NCBI GenBank assembly: GCA_016208465.1
Contig: JACQXZ010000066.1
Span: 1-33,040 of the forward strand
From: Actinomycetota bacterium
GTDB taxonomy: Bacteria; Actinomycetota; Aquicultoria; JACQXZ01
Length of the DNA: 33,040 nucleotides
Direction: 5' to 3'
Of this stretch, positions 1 through 8,629 are shown piece by piece. The notes below the pieces were generated by a model. The model searched no databases and was not told the DNA's origin. It was given only the letters and a program-made list of their open reading frames with translations. Position numbers and translations under genes: made by a program. The first letter of the stretch is position 1; each line of letters opens with the position of its first letter.

Positions 1-434
1 AAGCACCACTAATTCTGATGGTATAGCTCAATACTCTTATGAAGCTTTGCTTATGCCAAATACCTATAAATACAAAGCAGTTTTTGAAGAAGAACTTCCG
101 TATCTGGCTAGCAGCGGAGAAGCAAATTTAACCGTAAAGGCTATCCCAACAAATCTAATGCCTGAAGATGTTTCTGTTTATTTTGGTGACATAGCGGAAC
201 TCAAAGCAAGAGTAATGAGACCAGATTTTGGCAGCGGTATTTCTGATAAAAACATAAAGTTTTATGTTGATGAGAACAACAATGGTATCTATGAGTCGTC
301 TGAATACAAAGGGACAAGCACCACTAATTCTGATGGTATAGCTCAATACTCTTATGAAGCTTTGCTTATGCCAAATACCTATAAATACAAAGCAGTTTTT
401 GAAGAAGAACTTCCGTATCTGGCTAGCAGCGGAG
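1..434 (+). repeat. Direct repeat, two identical 119-bp copies at a 315-bp period
   Basis: Bases 1-119 recur without any mismatch at 316-434, an offset of exactly 315 bp or 105 codons. The copy may extend upstream of the window. Perfect identity at silent sites means recent duplication or gene conversion between Ig-like modules, rather than old repeats held by protein selection. Confidence 0.95.
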
Positions 435-844
435 CAGCAAAATTAGCTATAAAAGATTTAATCAATACACCCGGAAGAATTGTTGGCTGGGGTTCAATTG
501 CAGACAATAAAACTATCCAAAGTTTTAACTTTAATGTTTTATATCAGACCGGAGGCTTAAGACCAATTGGCACCTTTGTTCATCTTGAATATGGAACGAA
601 CAGAAGATACTTTAGCAATTCCATCAATCATTTAATGGTTTCACCTGACAAGAAGCGAGCTATTTTCGATGGCAATATAATTATAAATTCCATTCCGGGT
701 TATAAGTTTTATGTTATAGCCAATGATAATGGAAATCCAGGTGTATTTGATAAGTATCATATTAGAATATTTAAGCCAGATGGTTCACTTTATTATAAAG
801 CTCAAGGTAATTTGTTTACCGGCAACATTCAGATTTATCCTTAG
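2..844 (+). CDS. C-terminal part of a secreted Ig-like repeat protein with a post-COAP-1-like end domain (5' end outside window)
   Basis: The reading frame is open from the first bases of the window, so the true start lies upstream. The protein consists of at least one complete 105-residue repeat and part of a second. Each repeat contains a Ca-binding-like DENNNGIYE motif, an 'STTNSDGIAQYSYEA' stretch and an 'YKYKAVFEEELPYLASSG' strand, which looks like a bacterial Ig-like fold. After the last repeat comes a domain of about 125 residues beginning GRIVGWGSI and ending GNIQIYP. Its layout (glycine start, 'NDNGNPGVFDKYHIRIF', closing G-N-I) resembles the post-COAP-1 type C-terminal domains of large extracellular proteins. 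Surface location is inferred from this architecture, because the signal peptide is not in the window. The two repeats are identical at DNA level over 119 bp. Confidence 0.75.
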   Translation, partial: STTNSDGIAQYSYEALLMPNTYKYKAVFEEELPYLASSGEANLTVKAIPTNLMPEDVSVYFGDIAELKARVMRPDFGSGISDKNIKFYVDENNNGIYESSEYKGTSTTNSDGIAQYSYEALLMPNTYKYKAVFEEELPYLASSGAAKLAIKDLINTPGRIVGWGSIADNKTIQSFNFNVLYQTGGLRPIGTFVHLEYGTNRRYFSNSINHLMVSPDKKRAIFDGNIIINSIPGYKFYVIANDNGNPGVFDKYHIRIFKPDGSLYYKAQGNLFTGNIQIYP

Positions 845-906
845 ATAACGTAAGACGCAAGAAAGAGGAAGTTGGGAGGATGGGAAGATAGGAAAGATTA
901 GGGCAG

Positions 907-947
907 GGTGATAGGTTGATTTTCATTTTCCCCCATTACCTATTACC
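907..947. terminator. Inverted repeat between convergent genes, possible bidirectional terminator
   Basis: GGTGATAGGT (907-916) is nearly complementary to ACCTATTACC (938-947), with 9 of 10 positions paired. The pair lies between a plus-strand stop at 844 and a minus-strand stop at 952. A similar 'ataggt/acctat' pattern occurs in the tyrA-aroA and aroA-cmk gaps, so it may be a dispersed spacer repeat rather than a dedicated terminator. Confidence 0.4.
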
Positions 948-951
948 TAAT

Positions 952-1929
952 TTACGTTTTCAACATATCAATAAAAGCTTCCAGTTGAGTCCGTAATTTA
1001 CTATCAACCAGATAGTTATCGTTGCCTTCAATTCTTAAGATGGGTAAATTTAATTGTTTTTTTATAACAATATCCTGAATAGCGCGATGGCAAAAAGTTT
1101 GGGTGTAATGAATTAATCCTTTAATGTTTCTCACTTCGATTTGTTCCTGAATATCTTCAATCCTGTCAAAAATCGAATAAGGATAGGTATATTTCTGGTA
1201 TTGAACAACAATATCTTCTTCAAACGAAGGCATCGCGAATTGCCGTTGGATTTCATTGAAAACAATCCTTCCGCCAATTCTTTCAATTTCATCATAAATA
1301 TTTTGAACAAAAGGAGGGACTCCCAGATATCCTAATCTAAACTTATTCAATTCAGGCTTTCTGGTTTTTACTTCCTCGATAAATTTATCAACCTGAAACT
1401 CAAATTCGTCCGGGTTTCCTAAAAAATCCGAACAACTTACCTGCCAGTAATGATTTTCAAAAGAAGTAACTTTATTTTCTTCATAAGTCAACTTATCAAT
1501 CTGCTGAACTTTTTTTCTGATTTTATCCAGTCGCTTTTTGATTCTATAAACTTCATCCCGATTTGTTCCTAAATTTTTAATTAATTTTTCTATTTCAATT
1601 TTAAGATCTTCGTAGAGAGATTCGTGGGGATAGGAAAACGGAATTAATTTTTTGTTCTCAACTTGCAAAACTTCCATAAGAGCATTGGTATTAGAACAAT
1701 CCCCGCCGACAACCGCTATTATGGCTTCAATGTCTGCTCTTTCTCTCGCAACAGAAAAAATGCCCTTTATCCATGAACAGCAGGTTTCAGGAAAGCCATA
1801 CATCGAAGCAGATAATAATTTTTTTTCTATGTCTTCACTTTGAATTAAAATATTATTCAAATCAACCGGAATATGACCCGCCGCGTAAACAACTTCTACC
1901 GGAACCGTGCTTGTAATACCTATTTTCAA
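952..1929 (-). CDS. 2-hydroxyacyl-CoA dehydratase family protein (HgdB/HGD-D-like)
   Basis: This 325-residue protein has the cysteine layout of the D-component family of 2-hydroxyacyl-CoA dehydratases: FPETCCSWIKG (Cys50, Cys51), VVGGDCSNTNA (Cys78) and HYTQTFCHRA (Cys280). Such cysteines bind an oxygen-sensitive [4Fe-4S] cluster. Family members dehydrate hydroxyacyl-CoA in amino acid fermentation or reduce benzoyl-CoA, but many stand-alone homologues have no known substrate. No second subunit and no HgdC/BadF-type ATPase activator is adjacent, so a specific reaction cannot be assigned. The start is a TTG at 1929, with a G-rich stretch about 12 bases upstream as a weak ribosome site. It is divergent from the histidine phosphatase, whose longest reading frame overlaps its 5' end. 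Confidence 0.8.
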   Translation of the reverse strand: MKIGITSTVPVEVVYAAGHIPVDLNNILIQSEDIEKKLLSASMYGFPETCCSWIKGIFSVARERADIEAIIAVVGGDCSNTNALMEVLQVENKKLIPFSYPHESLYEDLKIEIEKLIKNLGTNRDEVYRIKKRLDKIRKKVQQIDKLTYEENKVTSFENHYWQVSCSDFLGNPDEFEFQVDKFIEEVKTRKPELNKFRLGYLGVPPFVQNIYDEIERIGGRIVFNEIQRQFAMPSFEEDIVVQYQKYTYPYSIFDRIEDIQEQIEVRNIKGLIHYTQTFCHRAIQDIVIKKQLNLPILRIEGNDNYLVDSKLRTQLEAFIDMLKT

Positions 1930-1990
1930 TGTTTTACAATACCCCCGTTTTTGTTATTATTATATGAGTAATCAGCAGATTAGTCGACTA

Positions 1991-2024
1991 AATCCTCCCT
2001 TTAATAAGGGGAGGGAAGGAGGGG
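1991..2024. repeat. Imperfect palindromic spacer repeat (cctccc…gggagg)
   Basis: The stretch from aatcctccctttaataagg onward pairs its CCTCCCTT part with the following AAGGGGAGGG and reads as a small hairpin. A related segment (cccttgatgggaggg) occurs near 21076-21090. It lies between the ATG at 1964 and the likely true TTG start of the histidine phosphatase. It provides a GGGAAGGAGGGG ribosome-binding-like run just upstream of that TTG. Confidence 0.45.
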
Positions 2025-2035
2025 TTCGGAAACCA

Positions 2036-2650
2036 TTGACTAAGCTTTTTTTAATCCGTCACGGAGAAACTCAAAACAACGTTGAATTAAAATATCAGGG
2101 GAACAGCAATCAGGGGCTGACCGAAAAAGGTATTCTTCAGGCGAAATCAATCGCGAAGTGCCTGCAAAAAGAAAAACTCGAAGCAATTTATTCAAGCGCG
2201 TTGAAACGAGCTTTTCAGACCGCGGAAATTATAGGTGGACATCACAATTTAATCCCGAATATCAACGAAGGTTTAAATGAAATAGATTTTGGCGCGTGGG
2301 AGGGTTTAACTTATAATGAAATTGAATCTCAGTATCCCGGTGTTTTTGAAAAATGGGTAAGTGGAACTGATGGAATTGAGATTCCCGAAGGCGAAGCAAG
2401 AATTGATTTTCATAAGCGCATTTCATCCGCCGTTTCTTCTATTATAAAAAACCATCCCGAAGAACAAATCGCTATTGTAACCCATGGCGGCCCGATAAAA
2501 AGCATCCTTTGCAATATTTTAGAAGTTAATCCAACCGCTTTCTGGAGAATAAAACAAAGCAATACTGCTTTAAATATAGTAGAATTTTATGAAGAAAGCG
2601 GATTTATAAATCTTGTTAATGATACCTGCCATTTGAAAAGTGAGTCGTAA
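2036..2650 (+). CDS. Histidine phosphatase family protein (alpha-ribazole phosphatase / phosphoglycerate mutase-like)
   Basis: The protein has the branch-1 histidine phosphatase signature LIRHGET, whose His9 is the phosphorylated residue. It is followed by YSSALKRAFQTAEII, the acid-bearing FGAWEGLTYNEI segment and the second catalytic histidine in IVTHGGP. Its length of 204 residues and the 'E(I/M)DFGxWEG' motif fit CobC-like alpha-ribazole-5'-phosphate phosphatases, but no cobalamin genes are nearby, so the substrate is open. I prefer the TTG at 2036: family members begin directly with 'TKLFLIRHG', and a strong purine run (2012-2024) precedes it. An ATG at 1964 would add 24 residues encoded by a palindromic repeat. 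Confidence 0.8.
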   Translation: MTKLFLIRHGETQNNVELKYQGNSNQGLTEKGILQAKSIAKCLQKEKLEAIYSSALKRAFQTAEIIGGHHNLIPNINEGLNEIDFGAWEGLTYNEIESQYPGVFEKWVSGTDGIEIPEGEARIDFHKRISSAVSSIIKNHPEEQIAIVTHGGPIKSILCNILEVNPTAFWRIKQSNTALNIVEFYEESGFINLVNDTCHLKSES

Positions 2651-3205
2651 AATAATTTTGATATTTTATATATTCGCTAGATAGAGAGTAGACGCAGTGT
2701 TGATAGATACATTAAGTATGTCTAAACATAGTTCAGATAATAGGGGAGAATTGGCAGGACACAGTACATTGTTTTTTTGTGGGTTCCCTTATGAATATAA
2801 GAATAAAGAAACGAACAGCATATAACACAGCATATTCGCTACGGCTAGGCTTTGCCCCTCGAGACATTGCTCCCTTTAGTCGTAACTTCTCATATTCGTG
2901 GACCAATAACTGAAATCAGCAAGAGGAGGCAAACATTGATTAATCCTACCAAGCTCGTGAATTTCGACGGTGGTGTGGACGTGCTCCCTTTTTGCAATCG
3001 TCAGCTTGACAAGCTTGATTCGGTCGTGACTGAATGCGAACAACGGTTCTTGTAATTGCATCACAAGGCACTTCGCATACACGCAAAATGTTAAACACCA
3101 TAACTGTTTTATGGTTGAAGATTATTTTGAAAAAGAACCGCAATAGGAAATACATAAAACTTGCCCGTCCTTGGCAAGCAAAGAAAACGAGGTTAAGGAA
3201 ATCTG
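2651..3205. other. Long gap without a supported gene; contains short direct repeats and an attC-like hairpin
   Basis: No reading frame here has a recognisable product or a good ribosome site, and the short frames on both strands overlap each other. TATTCGCTA occurs at 2671-2679 and 2833-2841, and CATATTCG at 2831-2838 and again exactly 60 bases on at 2891-2898. GCTACGGCTA (2838-2847) can pair with TAGTCGTAAC (2877-2886), leaving an internal loop that contains GGCTTTGCC. The general look recalls an integron attC site or a decayed mobile remnant, but conserved flanking core sites are not clear. Confidence 0.4.
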
Positions 3206-5902
3206 ATGAAACTAAAACTCGAACAATTAGAATATCAGCAAAAAGCAATACAATCTGTCATTTCTGTTTTTAAAGGACAGGAAAAGAACACTTTTGATAA
3301 TGCCTGTATTGAAGGTATTCGTTCAAATATTCTTTCATTGTCCAATCAGGAAATTATTCAAAATATTAAAGCAATTATCAACGAAAACGGAATCGATGAA
3401 ACAGCCGCGAATATTCAAGAAGATAATGATTTATGCATCGAGATGGAAACAGGCACAGGAAAAACCCTTGTTTATATAAAAACAATTTTTGAATTATTCA
3501 AAAATTACGGATTTACCAAATTTATTATACTTGTCCCCTCTGTTGCTATTAAGGAAGGTGTCTTAAAGACATTCGAGGTTTTTGAAAAACAACTTGAAGA
3601 TATTTATAATATTAAACCAAGCTGCTTTGAATATGACAGCAAATGTCTTTCAAAAGTAATGAACTTTATTGAGGAACAGCATCCTCAAATCATGGTTATG
3701 ACTTTGCAGTCCTTCAATTCTGATGACCGAATACTTAATCAGGCGCAACGGGAAGACCTGTTTTCAAATATGGCTTACATTGAAGCAATCGCCAGAACAA
3801 ATCCAATCATTATAATGGACGAACCGCAAGAAGGGATGGATACGCCAAACTCAATCGAAAGAATTAAAAGTATTAGCCCTTTGTTTAAAATCAGATATTC
3901 TGCTACTCACAAAATACTGACAAATCTTGTCTATCGGCTGACACCATTTGATAGTTACAAGCAGGGGCTTGTGAAAAAAATTGAAGTCTTAACCGTTTCA
4001 GAAAAAAATGACGAAGCCTCAATGAAAATTGAACTTTCAAGAATAGAAATAGGAAAAGGAGAACCAAAGGCTGTTTTAAAAGCGTGGCGCTTAACTAATT
4101 CCGGGTTTAAATTCAAAAATACGAAAAAGCTGGAAAAGAACGCCGTTCTTCAGAAAGTTACCAATAACATCATTTATAAGGATTATGTTATTGAACAAAT
4201 CGCGAAACCAATTCGTGGCAAAGGCTTTGTAAAATTCAAGAACGGGGCGGTTATTTATGAAGGGGAACAGTCAAGGGATTTTTCAACTATATTCAACGAA
4301 CAGCTTTACTGGCTAATTGATACTCATTTCAGAAAAAAAGAAATATTGAAAGAAAAAGGCATCAAATGCCTCTCTCTAACTTTTATTGACCGTGTGGATA
4401 ATTATATCAAGCCTGATGGAATAATAAAAAAAGGTTTTATTGAGCAATATAAAAAGGTTTATAAAGAATTTTACGGAAAAGAACCGACAATACAAGAAAT
4501 TGAACAATCGCAAGGGTATTATTTCGCTCAAACCGGCAAAGGGGATTTTACAGACAATGAAAAATCGATGAGAAATAATAAAGAATTGTATGACCTTATA
4601 TTAAAATCAAAAGAAGAGCTTCTTTCTTTTGATAATTCGGTAGAGTTCATTTTTTCTCATTCTGCTCTCGGCGTTGGATGGGATAATCCTAATGTTTTTA
4701 ACATAGCAACTTTAAACCAAAGTTACAGCGAAATTAAGAAACGGCAGGAAATTGGACGAGGCTTGCGAATTTGCGTCAATCAGGACGGAGCACGCGTTTA
4801 TGATCCGACTACAATACCGGAAGGGACAGAAGTAAACCTTTTAACAGTCATTCCAAACGAGACTTATGAGACTTTTGCATCACAGTATCAATCGGAAATA
4901 GTAGAAATTTACGGCACAAGCGATGCAGGAGCAGAAACAAGGAATAATCACAAAGGGCAGAAATTATCTGAAAAGAAAATAAGCCAAAATGACACTCATT
5001 TTAACAGTCCGTCTTTCAAAAAATTTTGGAAAAGATTATCGAAAAAGACGGAATACCTTGTTTCTTTCGATGAGGGAAGAATAATCAGTGAATCCGTTAA
5101 AGCCCTTAATGAAATAACAATATCCGAGCACCAGATTCAAGTAGCTTTGGGAAGAATACAGAGATTTTCAGAAGAAGGCGTAGAAACATCTGATTTTAGA
5201 ACGGAAAACAGGAAGGCAAACATTCAGTTCGCGCCTCTTGATATTATTGAAGAAATCAGCGAAAACACATCACTTGCTTACCCTACGGTATTTAAAATCG
5301 TATCGGCAATAGATAACAAGAATGAAATCATTAAGAACCCGCCTCGATTCTTACAGGAAGCGGTAAACAAAATCAGAAACATAGAACTTGATGAAATGCT
5401 GAGAGCCTTGAGCTATAAATTGACGGATGAAGTTTTTGATATTGGCGGTTTTGAGAAATATATCGTAAAAAATACAGATAAAATTCAGCCTACTCCCAAC
5501 AGAGGAATTTATGACCATATTGTCTGGGACAGCGAGCATGAGCAAAACTTCGCGCAAAAAGCTGATTCGGATACAGAAGTTGTCTGTTTTCTCAAGCTGC
5601 CTTCGTTTTATGTGATTAAAACTCCTGCCGGAGATTACAACCCCGACTTTGGCTTAGTGCTGAAAAAACGAAAGATAAGAGAAGAAAGCAGTTCTGAATA
5701 TTACTTTGTTATCGAAACCAAAGGGACAAATAATATTGATGACAGGAAAGCGCTTACTGAAAATGAAATATATAAAATCAAATGCGCCATAAAGCATTTT
5801 GAAGCATTGGGCATTGAAGCAAAAGTAAATTATCTTGCGCCCATAAAAGAGTATGATACCTTTAAAACTAAAGCTGAGGTGACGATAAATGGACAATCTT
5901 GA
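3206..5902 (+). CDS. res: Type III restriction endonuclease, Res (helicase-nuclease) subunit
   Basis: At 898 residues the length is normal for a Res subunit. Superfamily 2 helicase motifs appear in order: Walker A ETGTGKT (81-87), a DEPQ Walker B (205-208), SATHK (from 232), GVGWDNPNVF near 489 and RQEIGRGLR (513-521). The C-terminus carries a PD-(D/E)xK nuclease: YNPDFG with Asp814, then VIETKG with Glu837 and Lys839. With the Mod subunit it would cleave DNA lacking methylation at the recognition site, using ATP. The stop overlaps the start of the methyltransferase gene by 14 bases, so the two are translated together. All catalytic motifs are intact. The ATG has GGTTAAGGAA upstream. Confidence 0.95.
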   Translation: MKLKLEQLEYQQKAIQSVISVFKGQEKNTFDNACIEGIRSNILSLSNQEIIQNIKAIINENGIDETAANIQEDNDLCIEMETGTGKTLVYIKTIFELFKNYGFTKFIILVPSVAIKEGVLKTFEVFEKQLEDIYNIKPSCFEYDSKCLSKVMNFIEEQHPQIMVMTLQSFNSDDRILNQAQREDLFSNMAYIEAIARTNPIIIMDEPQEGMDTPNSIERIKSISPLFKIRYSATHKILTNLVYRLTPFDSYKQGLVKKIEVLTVSEKNDEASMKIELSRIEIGKGEPKAVLKAWRLTNSGFKFKNTKKLEKNAVLQKVTNNIIYKDYVIEQIAKPIRGKGFVKFKNGAVIYEGEQSRDFSTIFNEQLYWLIDTHFRKKEILKEKGIKCLSLTFIDRVDNYIKPDGIIKKGFIEQYKKVYKEFYGKEPTIQEIEQSQGYYFAQTGKGDFTDNEKSMRNNKELYDLILKSKEELLSFDNSVEFIFSHSALGVGWDNPNVFNIATLNQSYSEIKKRQEIGRGLRICVNQDGARVYDPTTIPEGTEVNLLTVIPNETYETFASQYQSEIVEIYGTSDAGAETRNNHKGQKLSEKKISQNDTHFNSPSFKKFWKRLSKKTEYLVSFDEGRIISESVKALNEITISEHQIQVALGRIQRFSEEGVETSDFRTENRKANIQFAPLDIIEEISENTSLAYPTVFKIVSAIDNKNEIIKNPPRFLQEAVNKIRNIELDEMLRALSYKLTDEVFDIGGFEKYIVKNTDKIQPTPNRGIYDHIVWDSEHEQNFAQKADSDTEVVCFLKLPSFYVIKTPAGDYNPDFGLVLKKRKIREESSSEYYFVIETKGTNNIDDRKALTENEIYKIKCAIKHFEALGIEAKVNYLAPIKEYDTFKTKAEVTINGQS

Positions 5903-7784
5903 TAAAAGAATGATGCAGACACCGGATTTGAATAAAGAACGGCTCGAGAAACTTAAAAACTTCTTCCCGGATATTTTTACTGTTGAAGGCAAACTCAACC
6001 CTGATGAACTTAAAAAAATCATCGACCCTGAACTTGTTAAGGAAGCCGAGCGGTTTGAATTCAAGTGGTTTGGCAAAAGTGAAGCAAAAAGAACTGCGTT
6101 TACGCCGAGCAAGGCAACACTGATTTATGATGAAGCGCGAAGCGTAAACCCCGATGATGCGGACGGAAATATGATTATCGAAGGTGAAAACCTTGAGTTG
6201 TTAAAGGTATTGCTCTCTGCATATCGGGAAAGAATTAAATGTATTTATATTGACCCGCCATATAATGTTGATGGTGACTTTGTTTACAATGATAATTGGG
6301 ATGAGTCAAAAGAAGACTATTGGGAACACATTGGGGTTACAGAAAACGGAGTTCAGATTGATACTAATTCAGAAGCAAGTGGAAGATTTCATTCAAACTG
6401 GATGAATATGATGTATCCAAGACTGCTTTTAGCAAGACAGTTGCTTAAAGAGGATGGGGTTATTTTTATTTCTATAGACGACAATGAAATACATAATTTA
6501 AGAAAAATATGCGATGAAATATTTGGCGAAAGCAATTTTGAAGGACATATACATTGGAGAAGAAGACATAATCAGCCAAATGATAAAACAAAAATGATTG
6601 GGCTTGTTGCAGAACACATTATTTCTTATTCAAAAAATAAAGAAGCCTATAAACAATCTGGTGTTGGTAAGGTGGATATTACAGGAAAATTTTCAAATCC
6701 TAATAATGATCCTCGTGGCGATTGGGCATCCAAGCCTTGGAAAGTTGGTTCAGACCAATCTGGCAGTAGATACAAAATTATTAATCCGAACAATAACGCT
6801 GTTTACGATGAAGAATGGATGGGAGATGAACAAACATACCAGCAACTACTTGCAGATAATCGAATAGTCTTTCCTAGAAACGGAGAAGGATTACCACGTA
6901 AAAAATATTATAAATATGAACGGGAAGAAGAGGGGCAATGTGCTACTAACTGGTGGTCTCATCAAGAATTCGGCCATAATCAAGGTGCAAATGATGAAAT
7001 GACAGCATTATTTGATGGGATTAAAAATATTTTTAGCAATCCTAAACCCAAAGAATTAATTCGAGGTCTAATCCAAATTGCAAATGTAAAAGAGAATAAT
7101 ATTGTATTAGATTTTTTCGCTGGTAGTGGAACAACTGCCCACGCCATTATGGAACTTAATAAAGAAGACGGCGGCAATCGTAAGTTTATTCTTATTCAAT
7201 TACCGGAAAAAATTGACAAAAAATCGGAAGCATACAAAGCCGACTACAAGAAAATCTCCGACATTACCATTGAACGCAATAAGCGCGTAATTGAAAAAAT
7301 CGAAAAAGAAGAAAAAGAGAAAAATCCTGATCTGTTTACCGATGGACAAAAGCCTTTTAAAACAGGATTCAAAGTCTACAAGCTCGCAAAATCCAATTTC
7401 CCAAGAGTTGACTTCGCCCCAGACCCGACTAAATCAGAGAAAGAAAATCTTGCCTTGCTTGATAAATACATTCAGGAAAAAGAAGCCATGTATCTGGCAT
7501 TGATAGACGAGAAAAATATTTTTGACGAAGCGCTTCTGAAAAATGGTTTTATGTTGAATTACAAACTTGAGCAGATTAACGGTTTTACTAAAAATAAAGT
7601 ATTTCACGCTAAAGATGATTTTAAAGAGTGTCTTATCTGTATGGAAATGAACATTGCTAAAGAAACTTTAAAGGAATTAGAAAAGTATAAAGATAAAATA
7701 TTTATCTGTCTGGAAAGATCGCTTGATACAACAACGAAATGGAATTTAAAACATTTACTGGGAGATAAATTGATTGCGTTCTAA
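5889..7784 (+). CDS. mod: Type III DNA methyltransferase, Mod subunit (site-specific adenine methyltransferase)
   Basis: This 631-residue protein is a beta-class amino-methyltransferase. The catalytic motif IV IDPPYN (DPPY at 122-125) comes before the SAM-binding motif I DFFAGSGTT (408-416). The region between them is the likely target-recognition domain. 'MYPRLLLARQLLKEDGVIFISIDDNE' is typical of the type III Mod family. The product would be N6-methyladenine at a short asymmetric site, protecting the host and giving the Res subunit its specificity. The gene is downstream of and overlaps res, whereas mod-res is the more common order. No homopolymer or tandem repeat that would suggest phase variation is visible. 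Confidence 0.95.
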   Translation: MDNLDKRMMQTPDLNKERLEKLKNFFPDIFTVEGKLNPDELKKIIDPELVKEAERFEFKWFGKSEAKRTAFTPSKATLIYDEARSVNPDDADGNMIIEGENLELLKVLLSAYRERIKCIYIDPPYNVDGDFVYNDNWDESKEDYWEHIGVTENGVQIDTNSEASGRFHSNWMNMMYPRLLLARQLLKEDGVIFISIDDNEIHNLRKICDEIFGESNFEGHIHWRRRHNQPNDKTKMIGLVAEHIISYSKNKEAYKQSGVGKVDITGKFSNPNNDPRGDWASKPWKVGSDQSGSRYKIINPNNNAVYDEEWMGDEQTYQQLLADNRIVFPRNGEGLPRKKYYKYEREEEGQCATNWWSHQEFGHNQGANDEMTALFDGIKNIFSNPKPKELIRGLIQIANVKENNIVLDFFAGSGTTAHAIMELNKEDGGNRKFILIQLPEKIDKKSEAYKADYKKISDITIERNKRVIEKIEKEEKEKNPDLFTDGQKPFKTGFKVYKLAKSNFPRVDFAPDPTKSEKENLALLDKYIQEKEAMYLALIDEKNIFDEALLKNGFMLNYKLEQINGFTKNKVFHAKDDFKECLICMEMNIAKETLKELEKYKDKIFICLERSLDTTTKWNLKHLLGDKLIAF

Positions 7785-7940
7785 GCACGAAGAAAGTCCT
7801 ACGCAAATTCGCCTTCAGTAACTTTTTTTATCCGCAACACGATGCCCAAAAATGTGCCGTCGTTTGGATTTACTCAGATTGTTTTCGGGCCGAGAGTTTG
7901 GTAAACTATTGGCAGATCAATCAAGAGAGGAGTTTTTGAG

Positions 7941-8168
7941 ATGCGAAAGAAACATCAGTTTACAGCCATCATTGAACGAGAGGATAATATGTACATTGCT
8001 CTTTGCCCTGAACTCGATATTGCCAGTCAGGGTAAAACTGTCGAAGATGCCCGAAACAACCTCAAAGAAGCTATCGAATTGTTCTTTGAGACGGCTTCGC
8101 GGGAGGAAATTAGCGAGCGTTTACACGATGAGGTTTTCGTAACACGTTTGGAGATAGCTGTTGGCTAA
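7941..8168 (+). CDS. hicB: HicB-family antitoxin
   Basis: This 75-residue protein has the partial RNase-H-like fold of HicB antitoxins: FTAIIEREDNMYIALCPELDIASQG, then TVEDARNNLKEAIELFFE. HicB proteins bind and neutralise the mRNA interferase HicA, and many also regulate their own operon. This short form has no obvious C-terminal DNA-binding domain. It is preceded by a good ribosome site (AGAGAGGAG) and overlaps the hicA start by 8 bases. It lies directly downstream of the restriction-modification genes. An alternative frame from 7852 to 8142 overlaps it and is a shadow. Confidence 0.88.
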   Translation: MRKKHQFTAIIEREDNMYIALCPELDIASQGKTVEDARNNLKEAIELFFETASREEISERLHDEVFVTRLEIAVG

Positions 8169-8382
8169 ACCGCGAATCATCTCGGGCAAGAAAATCTGTC
8201 AGATCTTATCCAAACACGGTTTTCAGAATGTTCGGCAACGCGGTAGTCACATTATAATGCAGAAGAAAACAGGCTCTTCAACAATTACCATTCCCATTCC
8301 CAACCACAAAGAAATCAAACTCGGAACTCTAAAATCAATTATCCGACAATCGCAACTGCCAATTAACGAATTCAAATCCTGA
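8161..8382 (+). CDS. hicA: HicA-family mRNA interferase toxin
   Basis: The protein has 73 residues and the HicA double-stranded RNA-binding-like fold. Key segments are ISGKKICQILSKHGF and the catalytic histidine His30 within RQRGSHIIMQ, then TITIPIPNHKEIKLGTLKSIIRQ. HicA toxins cleave mRNA when not bound by HicB. The start is a TTG inside the end of hicB, so production depends on translation of the antitoxin gene. The order hicB-hicA is the reverse of the classical hicAB operon but is a known variant. The sequence looks intact. Confidence 0.88.
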   Translation: MAKPRIISGKKICQILSKHGFQNVRQRGSHIIMQKKTGSSTITIPIPNHKEIKLGTLKSIIRQSQLPINEFKS

Positions 8383-8566
8383 GCAAATACATCTCTCGGG
8401 TGTTTTGCAAAATGGCAGTGCATCCTCAAACCTGTACAAGAATATGTTTTTAAAAAATGGAAATTGGAACAAGAAGAACTCATCCCAAGGTTCAGGATTG
8501 CGGTTACCATCCGAACACTTTCACTCGAAGCCTAACCCCCTCGAACCCTTCAAATCCTTCAACCAT
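8383..8566 (+). other. Gap after hicA; protein-like but start-less reading frame
   Basis: Directly after the hicA stop the same frame stays open to a stop near 8533 and reads protein-like (for example KPVQEYVFKKWKLEQEELIP), but it has no usable start codon or ribosome site. It may be the tail of a decayed gene or chance. I see no RNA gene here. Confidence 0.25.
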
Positions 8567-8595
8567 TTGTCTTTTTCCCAATATTTATATATATT
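8567..8595 (+). promoter_or_regulatory. Candidate sigma70-type promoter for the aro operon
   Basis: TTGTCT (8567-8572) and TATATT (8590-8595) are separated by exactly 17 bases, 35 bases before the chorismate mutase ATG. The -35 box matches the consensus at 4 of 6 positions and the -10 at 5 of 6. The region is AT-rich, so chance matches are possible. Confidence 0.4.
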
Positions 8596-8629
8596 ATATA
8601 GAGTGAAAAAATCAGGAAAGGGCTTGGTT

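Noticed and set aside
2852-3248. Overlapping short frames on both strands in the gap before res
   Set aside because: No ribosome sites, no recognisable motifs, mutually overlapping; more likely non-coding.
7852-8142. 96-codon plus-strand frame over hicB
   Set aside because: It overlaps the well-supported hicB frame and has no family features.
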